A stretch of DNA of 5,023 nt, from the NCBI GenBank assembly GCA_030602145.1, contig JAUWAH010000232.1:1-5023 (forward strand), written 5' to 3'. This document shows positions 1-5,023 of this stretch, piece after piece (within the stretch, counting starts at the first letter, position 1; each line of letters starts with the position of its first letter). The translations under genes were made by a program, and so were the position numbers. Below the pieces are notes generated by a model. That model worked only from the letters and a program-made list of their open reading frames with translations, made no database searches and was not told where the DNA came from. This DNA comes from Desulfobulbus sp. Lineage in GTDB: Bacteria; Desulfobacterota; Desulfobulbia; Desulfobulbales; Desulfobulbaceae.

Positions 1-750
1 CGCGAACCTGCCGGTATCGACGGCTGGCAGCAGGCTGGCCAGCACCTGTTGCTGTTCGCCGGTGAGTTGGACGGGCAAGACGGCTCCGGCCACCGGTTCA
101 TCGATAAAGGGATCGCGAAAAACCCGCTCATCGAGGGAACGAATGAGCCCCAAGTCGATCAAACGTTGCAGTCGCGGTCCGGCGCCGGAATAGCTGGCCA
201 ACACCTGACTGCGGGGGACCGATGCACAGTCTCCGCCGACAAACCATTCCAGAAGAAGAGCCAGTGTCTTCTGTTCCGCTTTCTTTAGCAGCACCGCGCA
301 GGACTGCCCTATCGCCGCCGACCGCTCGGCTGCGGACAGTGCCCGGTGTGTCGCCATCCAGTCGAGGAGCACGGGTCCCGGCTCAAGGATTGTCCGCATC
401 TTGACCTTGACCTGATGCTCCCGGCGTGAAGTGGGGGCAAGCGGCAGAGCGGTGCGCAGCACCTCGCCGATGGGATGATGGTAATAACGGGCGACCCAGC
501 GATAGAAAGGAATGAGCGAAGCAGGAAAATTGGGTGATTCGCCGAGAACCTCGGCGACGGGCTTGACAACGAACCGGGGCGGATCCTCTCCCTGGGGTTC
601 GGCAGGCCCGAGGACATAGCCGATGGCCGAGCGTTTCCCCAGGGGGACACGAACGCAGCAACCCGTCGGGATCGGCTTCTCTCTCCCGACGGGCTGGCCA
701 TAGGTCAGGGTGTTAGCAAGGGGGGCGTCGACGGCGATTTCGTACAGCAC
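1..750 (-). CDS. priA: Primosomal protein N' (PriA replication-restart helicase), N-terminal 250 residues, cut by window edge
   Basis: PriA is a cytoplasmic superfamily 2 DNA helicase that recognises abandoned replication forks and begins reloading of the replicative helicase. Read from the GTG at 750-748, the frame is open to base 1. Residues 1-105 look like the 3'-DNA-end-binding domain: an opening strand ending LANTLTY (11-17), RVPLGKRSAIGYV (34-46), and YYHHPIGEVLRTALP (89-103), the PriA pattern Y-x-x-P-x-GEVL-x-x-ALP. A less conserved stretch follows, then a winged-helix-like segment (about 171-215). LTGEQQQVL (229-237) is the glutamine-containing lead-in to the helicase core; Walker A should follow a few residues past the edge. 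With this start the first strand aligns in length with known PriA N termini. No ATG exists between the galU stop and this GTG, and GGGAG precedes it by 9 bases. About a third of a usual roughly 730-residue PriA is visible. It lies 33 bases behind galU, probably in the same transcript. The family is clear; the exact start is slightly less certain. Confidence 0.94.
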   Translation of the reverse strand, partial: MLYEIAVDAPLANTLTYGQPVGREKPIPTGCCVRVPLGKRSAIGYVLGPAEPQGEDPPRFVVKPVAEVLGESPNFPASLIPFYRWVARYYHHPIGEVLRTALPLAPTSRREHQVKVKMRTILEPGPVLLDWMATHRALSAAERSAAIGQSCAVLLKKAEQKTLALLLEWFVGGDCASVPRSQVLASYSGAGPRLQRLIDLGLIRSLDERVFRDPFIDEPVAGAVLPVQLTGEQQQVLASLLPAVDTGRFA

Positions 751-759
751 TCCGCTCTG

Positions 760-764
760 CTCCC
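760..764 (-). promoter_or_regulatory. Ribosome binding site deciding the GTG start of priA
   Basis: On the minus strand GGGAG sits 9 bases before the GTG at 750-748. The open frame continues back to the galU stop without an ATG, so this Shine-Dalgarno-like motif plus the homologous N-terminal strand selects GTG as the start. It lies entirely in the short galU-priA gap. Confidence 0.7.
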
Positions 765-783
765 GGGTAACGTCGACGGCAAC

Positions 784-1662
784 TCAGCCGAGTTCGGCGC
801 AGACCTTGCGCAGGTATTCCTTGAACGGTTTGCCCAGGCTGTTATGGGTCATGGCAAAATCAACAATCGCCTTCAGGTAGCCGAGCTTGTCGCCGGCATC
901 ATAGCGCTTGCCGACAAATTCATAGGCATACATGCCACGCTTGTTGGAGAGCGCCAACAGGGCATCGGTAAGTTGGATCTCGCCGCCGTGTCCCGGTGTG
1001 GTCTTCTCAAGATAGTCGAAGATCTCGGGCATAAGCAGATACCGGCCGATGATGGCCATATCCGAGTTGCAGGTGCCGGGTGCCGGTTTCTCCACCATGC
1101 GGTCGACCTTGTAGGTCCGCTCCTGCTCGACCGGCAACCCCTCGACAATGCCGTACTGGTGGGTCTCCTCCATGGGAACGTGCTGGATGGCGACAATGGA
1201 TTCGCCCACCTGTTCGTACAACTGGATCATCTGTTTGCAGCACGGCACCTTGCTCATCACCAGGTCGTCGCCCAAAAGAACCATGAACGGTTCGTCTCCG
1301 ACCACGTTGCGGGCCATCCAGATGGCGTGGCCGAGCCCGAGCGGTTCCTTCTGCCTGACCGAGATGATGTCGATCAGATTGGAGATGTTGGTCAACTCTT
1401 CCCGCAGCAGGACCTTTTTGCGATCCTTGAGAACCGTGTCCAGTTGGAAGTCGTAGTCAAAGTGGTTTTCAATGGCCGACTTGCCGGCGCTGGTGACCAG
1501 GATGATCTCCTCGATACCAGAGGCCACCGCCTCTTCGACGATGTATTGGATGGTGGGCCGATCGACGATGGTGAGCATTTCCTTGGGAATGGCCTTGGTT
1601 GCGGGCAAGAACCGCGTTCCCAAACCCGCCACCGGGATGACCGCCTTTCTGATTGCTTTCAT
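784..1662 (-). CDS. galU: UTP-glucose-1-phosphate uridylyltransferase (UDP-glucose pyrophosphorylase)
   Basis: This cytoplasmic enzyme converts UTP and glucose-1-phosphate to UDP-glucose and pyrophosphate, supplying glucosyl groups for lipopolysaccharide, exopolysaccharide and sugar-nucleotide interconversion. The 292-residue product matches the usual bacterial GalU/GtaB length. Seen in order: the nucleotide-binding loop AGLGTRFLPATK (12-23) followed by PKEML (26-30); QKEPLGLGHA (104-113), the uridine/UTP contact region; GDD (131-133), with the metal-binding Asp expected of the fold; VEKP (190-193), whose Lys is the expected sugar-phosphate contact; GGEIQLTDA (226-234); and YDAGDK (254-259). 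All key positions are intact. I chose the ATG at 1662-1660 because GAGGGG lies just before it and the protein then begins MKAIRKAVIPVAG, as in the family. An ATG five codons upstream (1677) has no ribosome binding site. It heads a probable galU-priA transcript and is divergent from hrpA. The galU family is separated from dTDP-glucose enzymes (RmlA) by the GTRFLPATK and VEKP wording. Confidence 0.96.
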   Translation of the reverse strand: MKAIRKAVIPVAGLGTRFLPATKAIPKEMLTIVDRPTIQYIVEEAVASGIEEIILVTSAGKSAIENHFDYDFQLDTVLKDRKKVLLREELTNISNLIDIISVRQKEPLGLGHAIWMARNVVGDEPFMVLLGDDLVMSKVPCCKQMIQLYEQVGESIVAIQHVPMEETHQYGIVEGLPVEQERTYKVDRMVEKPAPGTCNSDMAIIGRYLLMPEIFDYLEKTTPGHGGEIQLTDALLALSNKRGMYAYEFVGKRYDAGDKLGYLKAIVDFAMTHNSLGKPFKEYLRKVCAELG

Positions 1663-1665
1663 GGA

Positions 1666-1671
1666 CCCCTC
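1666..1671 (-). promoter_or_regulatory. Ribosome binding site of galU
   Basis: GAGGGG on the minus strand precedes the ATG at 1662-1660; the GAGG core is 5 bases away. It lies inside the alternative reading that starts at 1677, and the 1677 ATG has no comparable motif before it. This supports the shorter, 292-residue protein. Confidence 0.7.
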
Positions 1672-1707
1672 GTGCATGCAGATATTTCAGATGTGATGAC
1701 CGCAAAA

Positions 1708-1726
1708 TTCAGGTATAGAGCCTGAA
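1708..1726. repeat. Small inverted repeat in the predicted galU leader
   Basis: TTCAGG (1708-1713) and CCTGAA (1721-1726) are perfect 6-base arms around a 7-base centre, TATAGAG. On the galU strand this falls a short way downstream of the predicted transcription start and about 45 bases before the start codon. It could be a weak leader hairpin or a two-fold operator. There is no U-run, so it is not an intrinsic terminator. A 6-base palindrome with a short gap can also occur by chance. Confidence 0.4.
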
Positions 1727-1766
1727 CCGAACGGCAGATTGGTTGATTGTACTCCGAACGGGGCAG
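1727..1766. repeat. Imperfect direct repeat flanking the galU -10 element
   Basis: CCGAACGGCAG (1727-1737) recurs as CCGAACGGGGCAG (1754-1766), identical but for two extra G. The copies begin 27 bases apart. One lies in the -35/-10 spacer of the predicted galU promoter; the other lies just past the predicted transcription start. That placement would suit a repressor or regulator binding site, but no specific regulator can be named from the sequence. The spacing is not a whole number of helical turns, which weakens the operator reading. Confidence 0.4.
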
Positions 1767-1775
1767 CATCCTCAA
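1746..1775 (-). promoter_or_regulatory. Predicted sigma70-type promoter for galU (and probably priA)
   Basis: On the minus strand, TTGAGG (1775-1770, four of six matches to the -35 consensus) and TACAAT (1751-1746, five of six to the -10 consensus) are separated by 18 bases. Transcription would start near 1739, giving a leader of about 77 bases before the galU ATG. This is the best promoter match I found in the divergent region by eye. The -35 element lies only about 18 bases from the hrpA start codon, so control sites of the two genes must overlap or interleave. Confidence 0.55.
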
Positions 1776-1793
1776 GAAAATTTCCATAATTTC

Positions 1794-4700
1794 ATGCATC
1801 TTTCCTACCCCTCCGAGCTACCGGTCAGCGAGCGGAGGGACGACATCGTCGACGCCATCGGCGCGCATCAGGTGCTTGTCGTCATCGGCGACACCGGTAG
1901 CGGCAAGACCACCCAACTGCCCAAGATGTGCCTTGAGGCCGGAAGGGGTACGTCCGGCATGATCGGCTGCACCCAGCCTCGGCGGATCGCCGCCCTGTCG
2001 GTGGCCGACCGGGTGGCGGAGGAATTGCGCCTCAGCCAGAAGGTCGGCGTCAAGATCCGTTTCCATGATCGGACCACCCCGGATACCCTGATCAAATTCA
2101 TGACCGACGGCGTGCTCCTGGCTGAAACCCGGCAGGACCCGCACCTGCGCCGCTACGACACCCTCATCGTCGACGAGGCCCACGAACGCAGCCTCAATAT
2201 CGATTTTCTCCTCGGCTACCTCAAGGATCTGCTTCATGAACGTGGCGACCTGAAGCTGATCATCAGCTCGGCGACCATCGATGCCGAGCAGTTCAGCAGC
2301 CATTTTAATGACGCGCCGGTGATCTCGGTTTCCGGCCGTACCTATCCGATCACCACCCTCTACAGCGAAGCCGTCGATGAGGACAACGCCGAGCGAAGCC
2401 ATGTCGACCTGGCCATCGAGGCCGTCGAGGAACTCGCCATGCACCCCCTGGGCGGCGATATTCTGGTGTTCATGCCCACCGAGCGCGACATCGCCGACAC
2501 CATCGACGGCCTTCAGCGCCTGACCGACAACCACCTGCTCCTGCCGCTCTTCGGCCGCCTGCCCGCCGCCGACCAGCGGCGAATCTTCCAGCCGGCCGGC
2601 CGGCGCAAGATCATCGTCGCCACCAACGTGGCCGAGACCTCGATCACCGTACCCTCCATCAGCTTCGTGGTTGACACCGGCCTAGCCCGGATAGCCCGGT
2701 ACAACCCGCGCACCGGCACCACCAGCCTCAAGGTGGGCCGTATCTCGCAGGCCAGTTGCGAGCAGCGGAGGGGCCGCTGCGGCCGCACCGGGCCCGGCAC
2801 CTGCATCCGCCTCTATAGTGAGGAGGATTTTGCCCACCGCGAGCTGTTCACCCCGCCGGAAATCCAACGGGCCAACCTGGCCGAAGTCATCCTGCAGATG
2901 ATCGATCTCCGCCTGGGCGATCCCACCAGGTTCCCGTTCATCGACCCTCCCCCCGGTTCCGCCCTCCGCGAGGGCTACCGGCTGCTCAAGGAACTGGGTG
3001 CGATCACCACCGACAACCTGTTGACCGCCAACGGCCGCCTGATGGCCAGACTGCCGCTCGACCCGCGCCTGTCGCGGATCATCATTGAATCGATGTCGCT
3101 GGCCGCCATCCGGGAAACCTCCATCCTCGCCGCCGCCCTCGCCATTCAGGACCCGCGCATCCGCCCCCCGGACAAGGAACACAAGGCCGACGAGGCTCAT
3201 CGCCATTTCGTCGACAAACGCTCTGATTTTCTCACCCTGCTGAACATTTGGAACGGATTGTTCGAGCCCGGGGCCGAGCCGCCCTCCAAGTCGCGGCTCT
3301 CCCGCGTCTGCAAAAGCCATTTTCTTTCCTGGCAGCGGATGCGCGAATGGCTGGACGTCCACGAGCAGATCACCCGCCTGCTCCGCGGTCACAAGGGATT
3401 TCGCCTCAACGAGGCGCCGGCCGACTACGACGCCATCCACAGATCCCTGGCAGCGGGGTTTCTGCGCAACATCTGCCAGAAAAAAGAAAAGAACATCTAC
3501 CTTTCCGCCGGTAATAAGGAAGTGGTCCTCTTCCCCGGCTCCGGGCTCTACAACAAGGGACCGCAGTGGGCGGTGGCGGCCGAATTCGTCGAGACCTCGC
3601 AACTGTTCGCCCGCACCGTGGCCGCCATCGAACCGGATTGGCTGGAAACCCTCGGGGGCTCGCTGTGCAAGCGATCCTGGTCGGAGCCGCACTGGGAGAA
3701 GCGAAGCGGCAAGGTGGTGGCCATGGAGCGGGTCAGCCTGTTTGGTCTGGTCATTGTCGCCGGCCGCAAGGTCGATTATGGCCGGATCAATGACACCACC
3801 AGGCAGGAAGCCGCCGATATCTTCATCCGCTCGGCCCTGATCGACAATCAACTGGGCGGCCGCTATCCCTTTCTTGAGCACAACACGGCGTTGGTGACCC
3901 GGTTCGAGGAGATGGAAGAACGGTTTCGCCGTCGCGACATCGTGGTCGACCCGGAAGTCCTGTATCAATTCTACCGAGACCGCCTCAAAGGCGTCTACGA
4001 CCGCTTCACCCTCAACAGGCTGCTCAGAAGCAGGAAGAACGACACCTTCCTCCGCATGAACGAGCAAGACATCTGCCTGGCCGTTCCCGACGCCGAGGAA
4101 GGCTACCGCTTTCCCGCCACGCTCCGCGCCGGCGAGTTCGAACTGGACCTCAGCTACCGCTTCGCCCCCGGTGAGGAGGACGACGGAGTCACGGTCCGCA
4201 TCCCCCGCGACCTGCTGGACCATCTCAATCCGCAGATCTTCGAGTGGCTGGTCCCTGGCCTGCTGCCGGAGAAGCTGCACCTGTTGTGCAAACGGCTGCC
4301 CAAGCAGGTCCGCCGTCGCCTGGTGCCCCTGCCCGACGCAATCGACCGCATCCTGGATGCACTGGTCCTGCATCGAGGATCACTCTATCAGGAACTGGAA
4401 CGGGTTCTGTTCCGCTGCTATCAGGTGACCGTGCAGCGCGGTGACTGGCAGGTCGACGGTCTGCCCCCCCATCTGCGCATGCGTTTTTTATTGGTCGACG
4501 ACCGGGGAACGGTGCTGGTCGCCGGCCGCTCCTTCAACGATCTCGTCGCTGCCGAGCGGATGGCGGCTCCCGCGCCGGTCTCCTCGCCTTCACCGCTGGC
4601 ACCGGAACGGGAAATCACCGAGGACGACCTGGATGCGATCGAGCCCAAACGATTGCTCACCGACCCGGGCGGCCGGGCAAGGGGCCTCGCCTTCGCCGCC

Positions 4701-5023
4701 CTGCACATCGACGAGCACCGCCAGACGGTCCGGCTCCATTATATCGACAACGAGATGCAGGCCGCCGGACTGAACAGGCTGGCCCTGCACCTGCTGCACG
4801 GCCGCCATTTCATCCGGGAGATGACCGCAATCCGCAAACTCTGCCAGGCTTCCCTCACCAGCCATTCCGCCTCCTGGCTCAGCCTGGGCGCCAAGGTTTC
4901 AGCGACTGCCCTGCGGGCCGATTTGGAGGCCTTTCTCCTCGACGAACTCTTCGGCACCGGCAGCGGCAAGCTGCCCTCCGTGGATCAATTCCGAACAACG
5001 GTGCTGCGGGCCGGCGAACGGGG
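1794..5023 (+). CDS. hrpA: ATP-dependent RNA helicase HrpA (DEAH-box), C-terminus cut by window edge
   Basis: HrpA is a cytoplasmic DEAH/RHA-type 3'-5' RNA helicase, linked in other bacteria to mRNA processing and rescue of collided ribosomes. The frame is open for 1076 codons without interruption. Helicase core: Walker A GDTGSGKT (32-39), TQPRR (60-64), TDG (104-106), DEAH (127-130), SAT (159-161), FMPTERDI (226-233), TNVAETSITV (277-286) and QRRGRCGR (324-331), all intact. Then come a winged-helix/ratchet (HA2) region (about 360-480), an OB-fold-like region around 565-610 (NIYLSAGNKEVVLFPGSGLY at 567-586), and from about 650 the long DUF3418-type C-terminal region, including LPEKLHLLCKRLPKQVRRR (824-842). 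An Ala/Pro/Ser-rich linker spans about 923-938. Known HrpA proteins are near 1300 residues, so about 200 should lie beyond the edge. The ATG at 1794 gives the usual short lead (SYPSELPVSERRDDI) before Walker A, but no Shine-Dalgarno motif precedes it. An in-frame TTG at 1743 is a less likely start. The DUF3418 region separates it from HrpB. Confidence 0.96.
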   Translation, partial: MHLSYPSELPVSERRDDIVDAIGAHQVLVVIGDTGSGKTTQLPKMCLEAGRGTSGMIGCTQPRRIAALSVADRVAEELRLSQKVGVKIRFHDRTTPDTLIKFMTDGVLLAETRQDPHLRRYDTLIVDEAHERSLNIDFLLGYLKDLLHERGDLKLIISSATIDAEQFSSHFNDAPVISVSGRTYPITTLYSEAVDEDNAERSHVDLAIEAVEELAMHPLGGDILVFMPTERDIADTIDGLQRLTDNHLLLPLFGRLPAADQRRIFQPAGRRKIIVATNVAETSITVPSISFVVDTGLARIARYNPRTGTTSLKVGRISQASCEQRRGRCGRTGPGTCIRLYSEEDFAHRELFTPPEIQRANLAEVILQMIDLRLGDPTRFPFIDPPPGSALREGYRLLKELGAITTDNLLTANGRLMARLPLDPRLSRIIIESMSLAAIRETSILAAALAIQDPRIRPPDKEHKADEAHRHFVDKRSDFLTLLNIWNGLFEPGAEPPSKSRLSRVCKSHFLSWQRMREWLDVHEQITRLLRGHKGFRLNEAPADYDAIHRSLAAGFLRNICQKKEKNIYLSAGNKEVVLFPGSGLYNKGPQWAVAAEFVETSQLFARTVAAIEPDWLETLGGSLCKRSWSEPHWEKRSGKVVAMERVSLFGLVIVAGRKVDYGRINDTTRQEAADIFIRSALIDNQLGGRYPFLEHNTALVTRFEEMEERFRRRDIVVDPEVLYQFYRDRLKGVYDRFTLNRLLRSRKNDTFLRMNEQDICLAVPDAEEGYRFPATLRAGEFELDLSYRFAPGEEDDGVTVRIPRDLLDHLNPQIFEWLVPGLLPEKLHLLCKRLPKQVRRRLVPLPDAIDRILDALVLHRGSLYQELERVLFRCYQVTVQRGDWQVDGLPPHLRMRFLLVDDRGTVLVAGRSFNDLVAAERMAAPAPVSSPSPLAPEREITEDDLDAIEPKRLLTDPGGRARGLAFAALHIDEHRQTVRLHYIDNEMQAAGLNRLALHLLHGRHFIREMTAIRKLCQASLTSHSASWLSLGAKVSATALRADLEAFLLDELFGTGSGKLPSVDQFRTTVLRAGER

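Noticed and set aside
309..701. 130-codon minus-strand frame within the first part of priA
   Set aside because: It is out of frame with the PriA-like translation that contains the family motifs. It is rich in Arg/Ser/Pro, typical of a shifted GC-rich frame, and has no supporting start signal.
1660..1677. Longer galU start at the ATG at 1677
   Set aside because: The galU Shine-Dalgarno motif lies inside this extension, none precedes the 1677 ATG, and the family begins close to the MKAIRKAVIPVAG sequence.
844..1725. 293-codon open frame on the plus strand opposite galU
   Set aside because: It is also codon-for-codon in register with galU and explained by the rarity of TTA, CTA and TCA codons there. 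It shows no recognisable family, and the galU motifs on the other strand are complete.
1785..1796. CATAAT just before the hrpA ATG as a -10 element
   Set aside because: No acceptable -35 lies 16-18 bases upstream (GGCAGC at the relevant place), and the transcript would begin at or within the start codon. I do not annotate it as a promoter.
1818..2534. 238-codon open frame on the minus strand opposite the HrpA helicase core
   Set aside because: It overlaps the conserved helicase motifs of hrpA (Walker A through motif IV) and has no identifiable domain, so it is a shadow of the GC-rich coding strand.
2682..4373. Long (563-codon) open frame on the minus strand opposite hrpA
   Set aside because: It is in exact register with hrpA codons, so a stop would need a TTA, CTA or TCA codon in hrpA, and these are rare in this GC-rich gene. 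The frame ends precisely at the hrpA CTA codon for Leu297. The product has no recognisable domain and shows the Gly/Ala/Asp/Val/Gln composition expected of a mirrored frame, while hrpA itself carries every helicase motif.

Overview
The window carries three genes of a high-GC Gram-negative bacterium. Two are cut by the window edges. All three belong to widespread housekeeping families: priA (partial) and galU on the minus strand, and hrpA (partial) on the plus strand. The GC-rich coding, the full-length HrpA with its DUF3418-type C-terminal region, and the general look of GalU and HrpA suggest a proteobacterium in the broad sense. A Desulfobacterota (old Deltaproteobacteria) member is my best guess, but it rests on impression and not on a search.

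Layout. Positions 1-750 (minus) hold the first 250 codons of priA, the primosomal replication-restart helicase. It starts at a GTG and leaves the window just before the expected Walker A motif. Positions 784-1662 (minus) hold a complete galU (292 aa), UTP-glucose-1-phosphate uridylyltransferase. Its stop lies 33 bases before the priA start, with no terminator between them, so galU and priA are probably co-transcribed. Positions 1663-1793 are a 131-base divergent intergenic region. It contains a recognisable sigma70-type promoter reading toward galU (-35 TTGAGG, 18-base spacer, -10 TACAAT), an imperfect direct repeat around the -10, and a small inverted repeat in the predicted galU leader. Positions 1794-5023 (plus) hold the first 1076 codons of hrpA, a DEAH-box RNA helicase. 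Its frame is open throughout and it runs off the right edge.

How the genes relate. GalU makes UDP-glucose for envelope polysaccharides, PriA restarts stalled replication forks, and HrpA acts in RNA and ribosome metabolism. They do not form a pathway; the arrangement looks like ordinary chromosomal core. I found no mobile element, CRISPR array, RNA gene, toxin or defence system, and nothing supporting a new biological system. The most useful observations concern the 131-base divergent control region. Several long open frames on the opposite strands are explained by codon bias and are rejected below.
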